Assembly: GCF_003173575.1 (NCBI RefSeq)
Contig: NZ_QGNY01000003.1
Location: 124,001 to 188,000, forward strand
Direction: 5' to 3'
DNA length: 64,000 nt
DNA from: Pedobacter paludis
Lineage (GTDB): Bacteria; Bacteroidota; Bacteroidia; Sphingobacteriales; Sphingobacteriaceae
Part shown: positions 54,480-63,889 of the stretch, piece after piece
How the letters are laid out: every line of letters begins with the position of its first letter
How positions within the stretch are numbered: the stretch's first letter is position 1
The notes under the pieces: model-generated
The model's input: only the letters and a program-made list of their open reading frames with translations
Databases searched by the model: none
What the model was told of the DNA's origin: nothing
Program-made: the position numbers and the translations under genes

Positions 54480-55793
54480 ATGGCAAAAACAGACGGTTTA
54501 AAGAAAACGCTAAGTCCATTTATGCTTTGGGGGTTGGGCGTTGGCTATGTTATTTCTGGGATGTATTTCGGCTGGAATCTTGGATTAGAAAAAGGCGGAA
54601 CACTTGGAATGGCCCTGGCAACAGTTGCCATTATGATCATGTATGTAACTTTTAGCTTTAGCTATGCGGAGCTTGCCTGTGCAATTCCAAAAGCAGGTGG
54701 TGTTTTCGATTATGCCAACAAAGCCTTAGGCAAAAACCTAGGTTTTATTGCGGGTATTGCTCAAATGGTCGAATTTATATTTGCGCCACCAGCCATTGCC
54801 TTTGCAATTGGTGCTTATTTTAACGCCTTCTTTCCACAGGTTCCGATTTTGGCAAGCGCAATAGTGATTTACTTTATTTTTACTGCTCTGAACATTTATG
54901 GGATAACAGCCGCTGCCTCTTTTGAAATGATTGTAACCATTTTGGCCGTTGGAGAGCTCCTTTTATTTTCGACTATTACCCTGCCAAAGTTTCGTTTAGA
55001 GCATATAACCCATAATAATCTACCTAATGGTTGGAGTGGAATGTTTGCTGCAATCCCTTTTGCCATTTGGTTTTTCTTGGGTATAGAAGGTATTGCTAAC
55101 GTAGCCGAAGAGACAAAAAATCCACAAAAAGACATTAGCAAGGGTTTCGGATGGGCAATTTTTACACTCGTTGTTTTGTGTGGATTGGTTTTTATTTCAA
55201 CCATTGGCATTGCAGGCTGGGAAGCCATCGTTTATAAAAATGGTAAATCTGGAGAAACATCAGATTCACCTCTTCCATTGGCGCTTTCTATTATCACTGG
55301 AGATAATCATTTAATGTACCATTTGCTCATTACGGTTGGATTATTTGGATTGGTTGCATCTTTCCACGGACTGGTTTTGGCCGCTGGCCGATCGACTTAC
55401 GAAATGGGGAAATCTAAAAGTATCCCCAGTATTTTAGGCAAAATCTCACCTAAATTTCAAACACCCGCTAACGCCTTAATTGGTAATATGGTAATCGGAA
55501 TTATTGCTTTGCTATCAGGCAAAACATCAGAAATCATTATTATTTCTGTTTTTGGTGCACTTACATTATACATTATTTCGATGATTTCGGTTATTGTTCT
55601 ACGAAAAACCGAACCTGAAATGACCAGACCATTCAAGGTTCCGATTTATCCACTCTTTCCAATCCTTGCACTAATTATTGCATCGATTTCTCTTATCGCA
55701 ATGCTGATTTATAATCTTAAATTAGGTTTAATTTATTTAGGGATTATTTTGGGCGTATTTCTTTTATACAAAATTTTTAAAAAGGCAGATTAA
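54480..55793 (+). CDS. Ethanolamine-type permease (APC superfamily)
   Basis: This 437-residue polytopic protein has about 12 transmembrane segments and motifs of the APC family branch that includes the ethanolamine permease: FMLWGLGVGYVISGMYFGWN, FSFSYAELACAIPKAGGVFDY and GFIAGIAQMVEFIFAPPAIA, with AKNPQKDISKG-type sequence (EETKNPQKDISKGFGW). It is the first gene of the catabolic cluster and its stop overlaps the next start (TAATG), so substrate import and glutamylation are coupled. Another amine or amino alcohol is possible as substrate. Confidence 0.72.
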   Translation: MAKTDGLKKTLSPFMLWGLGVGYVISGMYFGWNLGLEKGGTLGMALATVAIMIMYVTFSFSYAELACAIPKAGGVFDYANKALGKNLGFIAGIAQMVEFIFAPPAIAFAIGAYFNAFFPQVPILASAIVIYFIFTALNIYGITAAASFEMIVTILAVGELLLFSTITLPKFRLEHITHNNLPNGWSGMFAAIPFAIWFFLGIEGIANVAEETKNPQKDISKGFGWAIFTLVVLCGLVFISTIGIAGWEAIVYKNGKSGETSDSPLPLALSIITGDNHLMYHLLITVGLFGLVASFHGLVLAAGRSTYEMGKSKSIPSILGKISPKFQTPANALIGNMVIGIIALLSGKTSEIIIISVFGALTLYIISMISVIVLRKTEPEMTRPFKVPIYPLFPILALIIASISLIAMLIYNLKLGLIYLGIILGVFLLYKIFKKAD

Positions 55794-57154
55794 TGATTAA
55801 GACAAAGGAAATTCTTGACTATGTAAAAAATCATCCCTCAGGGAAGGTTAAAGTAGCTGTTGCAGATATTGATGGTGTTTTAAGGGGGAAATATATTGCT
55901 GCAGAAAAATTTGCCTCATTAATAGAGGGTAGACTTGGATTTTGCGACGTAACTTTTGGTTGGGATGCTGGAGATGCAGCTTACGAAAACGGCAGGTATA
56001 CAGGCTGGCATACCGGTTATCCAGATGCACAAGTTAAAATTGATATTGAAACATTTAGAAAAATTCCTTGGGAAAATGATGTTCCCTTTTTTCTTGGCGA
56101 TTTTATCGATGATCAAGAAAAGCCAAATTATGTTTGTCCGAGGCAATTGCTTAAAAAGCTGACGGCAGAATGTGAAAGTGCTGGTTTTTCACCATTTTTC
56201 TCGCAAGAGTTTGAATGGTTTAACTTTGCAGAAACACCCGAAACTGTTCAGGAAAAAGGCTTTTCCTACTTAAAACCTTTAACTCCCGGAATGTTTGGTT
56301 ATTCTATTTTAAGGAGTTCGTTAAAGAATGAATTTATGACCGATTTATTCGATCTGCTCAATAAATTCAACATTCCTATTGAAGGCTTACATACCGAAAC
56401 TGGCCCAGGGGTTTATGAGGCTGCGATTATGTATGCACCGATTCTAACAGCTGCAGATCAAGCGATTTTGTTTAAAACATCTGTTAAGGAAATCGCTTAC
56501 AAACATGGCATCCTGGCCACTTTTATGGCGAAGTTTAACGAAAATCTCCCTGGCTGTAGCGGTCACGTTCACCAAAGTTTGTGGGATTTGGATAAGAAGA
56601 CCAACCTATTCCATGATGAAAAAGGCCAGTATAAAATGAGTGAAACCATGAAAAGTTACATCGCTGGACAATTGTTTTGTTTGCCGCATATTTTACCCAT
56701 GATTGCGCCGACAATTAACAGCTACAAACGATTGGTTGAAGGGGCTTGGGCACCTACAACGGTAACTTGGGGAATTGATAATAGAACCACTGCTTTGCGG
56801 GCACTACCCGGGAGCAAAAAAGCCTCTCGATTGGAAACCAGAATTGTTGGTTCTGATACGAATCCTTATTTAGCACTTTCTGCTTGTTTGGCATCGGGTT
56901 TATATGGCGTAAAAAATAAAATGAAATTAGAACAACCTGCTACAAATGGCAATGGTTATATAGATTTATCTAACGGTACCTTATCACGCAACTTATTTGA
57001 AGCAACTCAAAAAATGAAAAACGCTGATTTGGCAAAAGAACTCTTAGGTGCAGATTTTGTAGAACATTTTACCATGACACGTGAATGGGAGTGCAAGCAA
57101 TACGCCAAAGCCGTAACCGATTGGGAATTGAAGAGATATTTGGAGATAATATAG
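55793..57154 (+). CDS. Glutamine synthetase-like gamma-glutamyl-amine ligase
   Basis: The 453-residue protein belongs to the GS fold: N-terminal beta-grasp, then the catalytic core with EGLHTETGPGVYEAA, CSGHVHQSLWD (His-containing ATP/Glu site), WGIDNRTTALRAL and RLETRIVGSDTNPYLALSA. Length is close to GSI-type enzymes, but the adenylylation tyrosine segment is absent and the context is catabolic. Relatives such as PuuA (gamma-glutamylputrescine) and GlnA4 of Streptomyces (gamma-glutamylethanolamide) ligate glutamate to an amine. Given the permease and alcohol dehydrogenase neighbours, gamma-glutamylethanolamide synthetase is the favoured but unproven role. Confidence 0.75.
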   Translation: MIKTKEILDYVKNHPSGKVKVAVADIDGVLRGKYIAAEKFASLIEGRLGFCDVTFGWDAGDAAYENGRYTGWHTGYPDAQVKIDIETFRKIPWENDVPFFLGDFIDDQEKPNYVCPRQLLKKLTAECESAGFSPFFSQEFEWFNFAETPETVQEKGFSYLKPLTPGMFGYSILRSSLKNEFMTDLFDLLNKFNIPIEGLHTETGPGVYEAAIMYAPILTAADQAILFKTSVKEIAYKHGILATFMAKFNENLPGCSGHVHQSLWDLDKKTNLFHDEKGQYKMSETMKSYIAGQLFCLPHILPMIAPTINSYKRLVEGAWAPTTVTWGIDNRTTALRALPGSKKASRLETRIVGSDTNPYLALSACLASGLYGVKNKMKLEQPATNGNGYIDLSNGTLSRNLFEATQKMKNADLAKELLGADFVEHFTMTREWECKQYAKAVTDWELKRYLEII

Positions 57155-57180
57155 GCTACTGTAAAAACAATTTAACAGTT

Positions 57181-57410
57181 ATATTTTTTGCGTTTTTATA
57201 AGGCCAGCGCAGTGTTTCTTCATTCTACTTTAAACCGGCATAACAAATTTTTGGGGAAGCATGGTCAAAGCCAAAGCACAAAACCGCCAAACAAAAATTT
57301 TAAGCCGGCACTTTTGTTTCTTTTGGTGCCAAAAGAAAAAAGCCTGTCCGGCTAGGACAAATAAAACACCCCGCCCTGTGGGCACCCCGCTAAGAGAGGG
57401 GAATTAAGAA
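57181..57410. repeat. Intergenic repeat block inside the amine cluster
   Basis: The 276-bp gap between the ligase and alcohol dehydrogenase genes contains the perfect inverted repeat TTTCTTTTGG/CCAAAAGAAA (57317-57326 and 57329-57338), GC-richer segments with CCCCGCCCTGTGGGCACCCC and GAGAGGGG near 57370-57402, and AAGCCGG motifs. It looks like an interspersed repeat of the type common in Bacteroidota. No T-run follows the palindrome, so it is not a standard terminator, though it might weaken read-through. Confidence 0.55.
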
Positions 57411-57430
57411 CAAAATGTAAATAACATAAC

Positions 57431-58579
57431 ATGATATTCGATAAAATTTATCAGTTTAATTTCCCAACAACCATTCGTTTTGGCGCAGGAGCAGCGAAAG
57501 AATTACCTGTGTATTTGCAACAACATAATCTTCAAGCGCCACTTGTTGTTACTGATCCAACAATTGCCGAACTTCCATTCTTCAAAAAAATTATTGCCGA
57601 TTTAAAAGCCAAAAATATTTCGGTTGAGGTATTTAGCAATATCCATAAAAATCCGGTAAAAAGTGATGTTTACAAAGGCAGTGAAGCTTGGGACGGAACA
57701 CAAAGAGACAGCATTATCGGTATTGGCGGAGGCGCTGCCTTAGATGTTGCAAGAGCAATTGTTCTACGCATTAATCATCGAGAAGATTTATTTAAGTACG
57801 ATGATTTAATTGGTGGAGATATTTATGTAACCAATGATGTTCCGCATTTTATAACCATTCCAACTACATCAGGTACCGGGAGCGAAGTTGGTAGAAGTGC
57901 AATTATTGCCGATGATGAAACCCATCAGAAAAAAATATTGTTCTCGCCAAAGTTAATGGCGCAGATCGTTTTCGCAGATCCTGAATTAACAATGGATTTA
58001 CCTCCATTTATTACAGCTGCAACCGGCATGGATGCCTTAACGCACAATATGGAAGCTTATTTAGCCAAAAATTTTCACCCCATGTGCGATGGTATTGCAT
58101 TAGAAGGCATTTCTTTAATTAAGGATTCTTTAGAAAAAGCAACCAATAATCCTGATTTGGAAAGCAGAAGCAAAATGTTAATGGCTTCTATGATGGGCGC
58201 AATTGCATTTCAAAAAGGTTTGGGTGTCGTGCATTCGCTGGCCCATCCCCTTTCCTCACTGCTAGATACACACCATGGTTTGGCAAACGCCGTAAATATT
58301 CCATATGGAATGCAGTTTAACATTTCTGGTTTTGAAGACCGTTTCCGTAAAATTGCCCGTACGTTGGAATTAAAAGATGAAACCGGAGAAGCGGTTGTAA
58401 AATATTTGTTCGATTTAAATTCGAAAATTAATATTCCACATAAATTGAGCGATATTGGTGTTAAGCATGAGCATATAGAAACACTTGCCGATTTGGCCTT
58501 TGCCGATTTTGCTCATCCAAACAACCCGAAACTGGTAAGCAGAGACAATTTTAAACAATTGTATCTAACTGCTTTATAG
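57431..58579 (+). CDS. Iron-containing alcohol dehydrogenase
   Basis: The 382-residue protein has the NAD-binding GIGGGAALDVARA (residues about 95-107), ITIPTTSGTGSEVG and the metal ligands in TGMDALTHNMEAY, HSLAHPLSSLLDTHHGLANA. Type III ADHs reduce or oxidise primary alcohols and aldehydes. In this cluster it would oxidise the alcohol end of a gamma-glutamylated amino alcohol to the aldehyde. It is the gene that distinguishes this cluster from putrescine (Puu) operons, which use an oxidase or aminotransferase. Confidence 0.87.
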   Translation: MIFDKIYQFNFPTTIRFGAGAAKELPVYLQQHNLQAPLVVTDPTIAELPFFKKIIADLKAKNISVEVFSNIHKNPVKSDVYKGSEAWDGTQRDSIIGIGGGAALDVARAIVLRINHREDLFKYDDLIGGDIYVTNDVPHFITIPTTSGTGSEVGRSAIIADDETHQKKILFSPKLMAQIVFADPELTMDLPPFITAATGMDALTHNMEAYLAKNFHPMCDGIALEGISLIKDSLEKATNNPDLESRSKMLMASMMGAIAFQKGLGVVHSLAHPLSSLLDTHHGLANAVNIPYGMQFNISGFEDRFRKIARTLELKDETGEAVVKYLFDLNSKINIPHKLSDIGVKHEHIETLADLAFADFAHPNNPKLVSRDNFKQLYLTAL

Positions 58580-58683
58580 AAACGTTAACCACAGATAGAA
58601 AGATAAACACAGATAACATAGAAAAAAATAACTGTCTGGTTTTGAATATTATACCAAAACCAATGTTTATCCAGGTAAAAATT

Positions 58684-59400
58684 ATGACTGATAAAATGAT
58701 AATAGGTGTAACCGACTGTAGCAAATTTGAAATCTACAGCAACTGGGTTTTGTCTTACAATAAAAATGTAGAAGTTATTCAGCTGGGCTACAAGCTTAAT
58801 AATTTCGATGAAATAAAAAAATGTGATGGCATTGTTTTAACCGGTGGTGAGGATGTACATCCAAATTTCTACAATCATTCGGAATATTATGAATACTGTT
58901 ACGAAGATGATATTGACGAACAACGTGATGAGTTTGAGTTTAAAGTATTAGCGTACACGGAAGAAAACAAAATTCCTGTGTTGGGAATATGCAGAGGCAT
59001 GCAGGTTGGTAATGTTTATTTCGGCGGAACCTTAATTCCCGATATTCCAGCTTGGGGAAAATTTAACCATGCTAAAATGCCAGATAATTCAGATCGTTAT
59101 CATGAAGTCATTGTAAATCCTTCTTCCTGGTTAAGCCAAATTGTAAATACAGATAAGGGCTTAGTTAATAGCAATCATCATCAAAGTACAGATAGAACAG
59201 GAAAGGGTTTAGTTGTTAGCGCCATTTCTCCAGATGGAGTTACCGAAGCCATGGAACGTATGTATCCTGAAGGAAAATCCTTTTTATGTTTTGTACAATG
59301 GCATCCAGAAAGATTGAGAGACCAACAAAGTCCTTTCAGTAAAAATTTACACGAAGCTTTTATTAGTGCTATTAAATTAACCACAGATAAAAAGGATTAA
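58684..59400 (+). CDS. Class I amidotransferase-like gamma-glutamyl hydrolase (PuuD type)
   Basis: The 238-residue protein has the C26-type catalytic set: nucleophile Cys in VLGICRGMQVGNVYFGG, then NSNHHQSTDR and FVQWHPER with His-Glu. Relatives hydrolyse gamma-glutamyl amides (PuuD cleaves gamma-glutamyl-GABA). The ATG at 58684 (MTDKMIIGVTDCSKF) was chosen; a TTG 42 nt earlier is an alternative. Next to the ligase and dehydrogenases it would release the oxidised product and recycle glutamate. Confidence 0.8.
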   Translation: MTDKMIIGVTDCSKFEIYSNWVLSYNKNVEVIQLGYKLNNFDEIKKCDGIVLTGGEDVHPNFYNHSEYYEYCYEDDIDEQRDEFEFKVLAYTEENKIPVLGICRGMQVGNVYFGGTLIPDIPAWGKFNHAKMPDNSDRYHEVIVNPSSWLSQIVNTDKGLVNSNHHQSTDRTGKGLVVSAISPDGVTEAMERMYPEGKSFLCFVQWHPERLRDQQSPFSKNLHEAFISAIKLTTDKKD

Positions 59401-59452
59401 CACGCATAGAAATAATTTAAAATTGCGAAAATCTGTGGTAAAAACAAAAAAC

Positions 59453-60820
59453 ATGCAAATCATCAATCCAGCTACCGAAGAAATTATTTCCATCTTAGAA
59501 GAAGATAACCAAGCATCATTGCAATCCAAATTTGAAATTCTTAAACAAGCTCAATGCAGTTGGAAATCGCAATTGCTACAGGAAAGAATTTCGATTATAT
59601 CCACTTTTAGTGCATTATTAGAAACTGAATTGGAAGATTTAGCACAGACTTTAACAAGCGAAGCTGGCAAGCCTTTACAGCAATCACGAAATGAAATTAA
59701 TGGTGCAAGAGCCCGTATAAAATGGATGCTTGCCAACGCCGAAAAGTATTTATCAGATGAAATAATGGTTGATGAGCCCGGCTTAAAGGAAATTATAAAA
59801 TACGAGCCACTTGGTGTAATCTGCAATATTTCGGCCTGGAATTACCCTTATTTGGTCGGTGTAAATGTATTTATTCCGGCCTTACTGAGCGGAAACTCCG
59901 TGATGTACAAACCATCAGAATATGCTACGTTAACGGGTTTAAAAATCGAAAAATTACTTAAAAAAGCGGGTATTCCCGAAGCAGTTTTTCAGGTTGCCAT
60001 TGGAGCTAGAGAAACGGGTTCAGCTTTGCTTGATCTAAATTTTGATGGCTACTTTTTTACAGGATCGTACAAAACAGGAAAATTTATTTATGAAAAAGTG
60101 GCTTCCAAAATGGTTCCTTGCCAATTAGAACTGGGCGGAAAAGATCCTTTATACATTGCTGAAGATGTTTTGGACATTAAAAACGCGGCCATCGGAACAG
60201 CTGATGGTGCTTTTTACAATAATGGACAAAGCTGTTGCTCCGTTGAACGGATTTACGTACACGAAAAAAATTATGAAGACTATTTAGCTGCTTTTGTAGA
60301 AGAAGTTAAAAGTTGGAAAGTCGGTTCTCCAACAGATGATGGTGTATATATTGGCGCACTCACCCGAAAAGATCAAATTGGAGTGTTAGAAAATCAGCTT
60401 GAAGATGCTTTAGCAAAAGGCGCAACAATTTTAACAGGGGGAAGGAAAAATGAAAACGGTAAAGGTTATTTTTTCGAGCCAACCGTTTTAACCAATGTTT
60501 CGAACGATATGTTAGTGATGCAGGAAGAAAGCTTTGGGCCAATAATCGGCATCATGAAAGTAAAAGATGATAACGAAGCTTTAAAAATGATGCAGGACAC
60601 AGAATATGGATTAACAGCCTCGGTATATTCTGCAGATCAATCTCGGGCAGAAAAAATTCTCGGTCAATTAGATTCTGGCTCAGGTTACTGGAACTGTTGC
60701 GATCGTGTAAGTGCTGCCTTGCCCTGGAGCGGAAGAAAACATTCGGGAATTGGAGCCACACTTTCTCATCAAGGTTTAAGGGCGTTTACCAAACCAAAAG
60801 GCTATCATCTTAGAGGATAA
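59453..60820 (+). CDS. Aldehyde dehydrogenase
   Basis: The 455-residue protein has the catalytic cysteine in NNGQSCCSVERIYVH (about 270), the active-site glutamate in CQLELGGKDPLYIAE, the NAD-binding FTGSYKTGKFIYE and the C-terminal LPWSGRKHSGIG. The ATG at 59453 (MQIINPATEEII) follows a TTG-started extension that was rejected. It would oxidise the gamma-glutamylated aldehyde from the alcohol dehydrogenase to the acid. It closes the catabolic block. Confidence 0.87.
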   Translation: MQIINPATEEIISILEEDNQASLQSKFEILKQAQCSWKSQLLQERISIISTFSALLETELEDLAQTLTSEAGKPLQQSRNEINGARARIKWMLANAEKYLSDEIMVDEPGLKEIIKYEPLGVICNISAWNYPYLVGVNVFIPALLSGNSVMYKPSEYATLTGLKIEKLLKKAGIPEAVFQVAIGARETGSALLDLNFDGYFFTGSYKTGKFIYEKVASKMVPCQLELGGKDPLYIAEDVLDIKNAAIGTADGAFYNNGQSCCSVERIYVHEKNYEDYLAAFVEEVKSWKVGSPTDDGVYIGALTRKDQIGVLENQLEDALAKGATILTGGRKNENGKGYFFEPTVLTNVSNDMLVMQEESFGPIIGIMKVKDDNEALKMMQDTEYGLTASVYSADQSRAEKILGQLDSGSGYWNCCDRVSAALPWSGRKHSGIGATLSHQGLRAFTKPKGYHLRG

Positions 60821-60837
60821 TTTTTAAATTTATATAA

Positions 60838-61308
60838 ATGCTCTACTTCAATAAAACTTACATTCTCGATGATATAGAAAAACAAAATCTAGAGAAAGGA
60901 TTAAGATCGCGTAGCTTAAAAAGGACAAAGCCATTAGACTTTGTTTTTGAAACTTACAACACAGGATCTAACAAATATTTCTTAGGAAACGACAATAAGA
61001 ATGATATAAAATTTACAAGGTTAAAAACATCATTCGAATTGCTTTTTCCTAAAATAATTGTAAGCTTTCCAAAAGACAAAAGTCTAAATTACTATAAATT
61101 CAGATTATCAATAGTATCCAATTTAGTAATATTCTTTCTGTTTATTATGTTATTATCAAGTTTTGTAGCCGTAGTAAATCATGGTAACAACCCGGCTGAT
61201 CTTTTGATAATAGCAATATTATTTTTTGGCTATCTATTGCTTGTTGTACTAGAACTGAAATTAACGCGTGCCAAAATAAAAAAGAGTTTAGCTAAAAACT
61301 TAGATTAA
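60838..61308 (+). CDS. Hypothetical membrane protein
   Basis: The 156-residue protein has a charged N-terminal region (about 85 residues), two transmembrane segments near residues 95-117 and 121-140, and a short basic tail. No family was recognised. It starts 18 bp after the aldehyde dehydrogenase gene and could be cotranscribed, but it has no obvious link to the pathway. A hairpin follows. Confidence 0.55.
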   Translation: MLYFNKTYILDDIEKQNLEKGLRSRSLKRTKPLDFVFETYNTGSNKYFLGNDNKNDIKFTRLKTSFELLFPKIIVSFPKDKSLNYYKFRLSIVSNLVIFFLFIMLLSSFVAVVNHGNNPADLLIIAILFFGYLLLVVLELKLTRAKIKKSLAKNLD

Positions 61309-61319
61309 TAATCATTTTT

Positions 61320-61364
61320 AATAAATTGCGGATTAATACTTATTCGGTTCATCCGCAATTTATT
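61320..61364 (+). terminator. Likely terminator before the GH20 gene
   Basis: A 14-bp stem AATAAATTGCGGAT (61320-61333) with ATCCGCAATTTATT (61351-61364) and a 17-nt loop ends 5 bp before the GH20 start. It could end the upstream transcript or affect the GH20 start region. Confidence 0.55.
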
Positions 61365-61369
61365 ATTGA

Positions 61370-63319
61370 ATGAAAAATTTATTCCTGATTGTCTCTTGTT
61401 GTGTTCTTACAATCAACACTTTTGCACAAAACATTGTAACCGAAACTGAATCGGGCGATTCTGAAACTACAATTTCGCAAACACCAATTGCAATAATTCC
61501 AGAACCGGTTTCATTAATGAAAAAAGCTGGATCTTTCACTTTACCAGAAAATGTGATTATTCAGGCTTTAAAAGGAGCTGATTTAAAGCAGTCGATAGAT
61601 TTTCTATCCAGCAGAATTACGGTTGCTACAGGCAAATTTGTAAGCACACTAAACAATGCCGCACATCCAACAATAAAACTAATTTTAAATAGCCAGATAG
61701 ATCCTCAACTAGGCTCTGAAGGTTACAAATTAAATGTTAACCCTACTCAAATTGTAATTACAGCGAATAAACCAGCAGGTATTTTTTATGGCGCACAATC
61801 TTTAATCCAATTGTTTCCTGTAGAAATCGAAAGTAAAGAATTGGTTAACGATGTAAAATGGAAACTTCCGTGTGTTGATGTCGTCGATTACCCTAAATTA
61901 GGCTGGAGAGGTTTAATGTTCGATGTAGCCCGCCACTTTTTTACCAAAGAGGAAGTAAAACATTTTATCGATGATATGGTTCGCTACAAGTTTAACCTTC
62001 TGCATTTACACTTAGCAGATGATGAAGGTTGGAGAATCGAAATTAAAGGTCTTCCAAAGCTTACCGAAGTAGGCGCTTGGAGTGTTAAAAAAACAGGGAC
62101 TTTCGGCGACTTTATTCCACCAACAGCAGATGAACCTAGAACTTATGGCGGTTTTTATACCCAAGAAGACATCAAAGAATTGGTTCAATATGCACAAGAA
62201 CGTTTTGTAAACATATTACCAGAAATTGATGTTCCTGGACACAGTTTGGCCGTAATTGCTTCTTACCCGGATTTGTCATGCACACCTGAAGCTGTAAATT
62301 ACAAAGTTCGTTCAGGAGAAAAAATTATGGACTGGAGTCGCGGTGCACCGCCAATTGCCCTTGTTGATAATACACTTTGCCCCGCAAACGAAAAAGTCTA
62401 TAGCTTTTTAGATACTGTGATCACGCAAGTTGCCCAGCTTTTCCCGTTCGAATATATCCACATGGGCGGCGATGAAGCCTCACATAATTTTTGGGAAAAG
62501 AACGAACAGGTTAAACAATTAATGCTCCGCGAAGGATTAAAAACTATTCCTCAAGTACAGGCTTATTTTGAAAAACGTGTGGAACAGATTGTAATTGCTA
62601 AGGGCAAAAAGTTTATGGGCTGGGATGAAATTTTGGATGGTGGCATTTCTCCAACGGCAGCGGTAATGAGCTGGAGGGGAATGAAATATGGTATTCAAGC
62701 CGCTAATGATAAACATAATGTGGTCATGAGCCCAACTGAATTTGCCTATTTGGATTATATGCAGGCAGATGTTAGCACCGAACCTAAGGTTTATGCTTCA
62801 CTCAGATTGAATAAGGTTTATCAATTTAATCCAGTGCCAACTGGGGTTAACGCCCAATACATTATTGGTGGCCAGGCAAACTTATGGACAGAACAGGTTT
62901 ATAACTTCCGTCAGGTAGAATATATGCTTTGGCCCAGAGCTTTTGCAATTTCGGAATCGATTTGGAGTCCGATAGAAAAGAAAAACTGGACGAACTTTGT
63001 AGATCGGACGGAGCAACATTTTAAACGTTTAGATTTAGCAGAGGTAAAATATAGTCCGGCAATTTACGATCCCATAATCACCGTAAAACGCAGTGCCGAT
63101 AAACAATTGTTAATTGAATTAACGCCTGAGGTTGATAATTTGGAAATTTATTACAGTTTTGATAATTCTACGCCCGATCGGTTTTACCCAAAATACACAT
63201 CGGCTTTACAAGTACCAAAAGATGCTAGTTTACTTAAAATTATTACTTATAGAGGAAAACAACCAATTGGAAGATTGATTAGTGTGCCAGTTGCAGATTT
63301 ACAAAAAAGAGCGAGGTAA
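61370..63319 (+). CDS. GH20 beta-N-acetylhexosaminidase, exported
   Basis: A signal peptide (to about residue 20, ending TFAQ) precedes an N-terminal GH20b-like domain (EPVSLMKKAGSFTLPE) and a (beta/alpha)8 barrel with GWRGLMFDVARHFFTKEEV. The catalytic pair D368-E369 lies in HMGGDEASHNFWEKN. The last 90 residues form a C-terminal beta domain of the CHB_HEX_C type. The enzyme removes terminal GlcNAc/GalNAc from chitooligosaccharides or glycans. No polysaccharide utilisation genes are adjacent; a CYTH gene follows 8 bp later. Confidence 0.92.
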   Translation: MKNLFLIVSCCVLTINTFAQNIVTETESGDSETTISQTPIAIIPEPVSLMKKAGSFTLPENVIIQALKGADLKQSIDFLSSRITVATGKFVSTLNNAAHPTIKLILNSQIDPQLGSEGYKLNVNPTQIVITANKPAGIFYGAQSLIQLFPVEIESKELVNDVKWKLPCVDVVDYPKLGWRGLMFDVARHFFTKEEVKHFIDDMVRYKFNLLHLHLADDEGWRIEIKGLPKLTEVGAWSVKKTGTFGDFIPPTADEPRTYGGFYTQEDIKELVQYAQERFVNILPEIDVPGHSLAVIASYPDLSCTPEAVNYKVRSGEKIMDWSRGAPPIALVDNTLCPANEKVYSFLDTVITQVAQLFPFEYIHMGGDEASHNFWEKNEQVKQLMLREGLKTIPQVQAYFEKRVEQIVIAKGKKFMGWDEILDGGISPTAAVMSWRGMKYGIQAANDKHNVVMSPTEFAYLDYMQADVSTEPKVYASLRLNKVYQFNPVPTGVNAQYIIGGQANLWTEQVYNFRQVEYMLWPRAFAISESIWSPIEKKNWTNFVDRTEQHFKRLDLAEVKYSPAIYDPIITVKRSADKQLLIELTPEVDNLEIYYSFDNSTPDRFYPKYTSALQVPKDASLLKIITYRGKQPIGRLISVPVADLQKRAR

Positions 63320-63327
63320 GAAATTTA

Positions 63328-63801
63328 ATGGGAAAAGAAATCGAGAGAAAATTTTTGCTTAACCGAGAAAAATGGCTGGCGATTGATAAGCCTACGGGTC
63401 AACATTTTAGGCAGGGGTATATTTTAACCGATCCTAATAAAACGATTAGGGTAAGAACCACCGAAACCAAAGGTTTTTTAACCATCAAGGGCATTTCTGT
63501 AGGCGCATCCAGATCGGAATATGAATATGAAATCCCTTTACATGAAGCTTCTGAATTACTGGATAACTTTGCCACCTCTGAGCTCGAAAAAATTAGATAT
63601 GTAATTACCTACAAAGAGAAAGTCTGGGAAATCGATGAGTTTTTAGGCGATAACTTTGGTTTGATGGTCGCCGAAATTGAACTGATTAGCGAAGATGAGG
63701 AATTTGATCTTCCAGAATGGATTGATCAAGAAGTAACCGAAGACCAGAAATATTATAACTCAAACTTAACCTTAAATCCCTATAAACTCTGGGCAGATTA
63801 A
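63328..63801 (+). CDS. CYTH domain protein (triphosphate tunnel metalloenzyme)
   Basis: The 157-residue protein begins MGKEIERKFLLN, the ExExK signature of CYTH enzymes, and continues with strands containing RQGYILTD, TIRVRTTETKGFLTIKG and a C-terminal EIDEFLGDNFGLMVAEIEL. Family members hydrolyse tripolyphosphate or related triphosphates, and a few are adenylate cyclases; the actual substrate is unknown. It is 8 bp downstream of the GH20 gene and may be cotranscribed. Confidence 0.88.
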   Translation: MGKEIERKFLLNREKWLAIDKPTGQHFRQGYILTDPNKTIRVRTTETKGFLTIKGISVGASRSEYEYEIPLHEASELLDNFATSELEKIRYVITYKEKVWEIDEFLGDNFGLMVAEIELISEDEEFDLPEWIDQEVTEDQKYYNSNLTLNPYKLWAD

Positions 63802-63825
63802 TATTCAATTTTCCGGATTATAAAA

Positions 63826-63869
63826 AAAGCAAAAGGCTTAAGATTTTAAAATCCTAAGCCTTTTGCTTT
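63826..63869. terminator. Bidirectional terminator before the FKBP gene end
   Basis: A 15-bp stem AAAGCAAAAGGCTTA (63826-63840) with TAAGCCTTTTGCTTT (63855-63869); the intervening 14 nt continue the pairing with one mismatch, making a 44-nt palindrome. It separates convergent genes. Confidence 0.88.
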
Positions 63870-63889
63870 AATGTATTTATTTACCGCTA

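Noticed and set aside
57317..57338. Palindrome as a rho-independent terminator
   Set aside because: The arms are followed by A-rich, not T-rich, sequence on the plus strand, and downstream genes of the cluster are close.
54480..60820. Putrescine (Puu) degradation cluster
   Set aside because: The ligase, hydrolase and aldehyde dehydrogenase would fit, but the oxidase or aminotransferase step is missing and replaced by an alcohol dehydrogenase, and the permease resembles the ethanolamine type.
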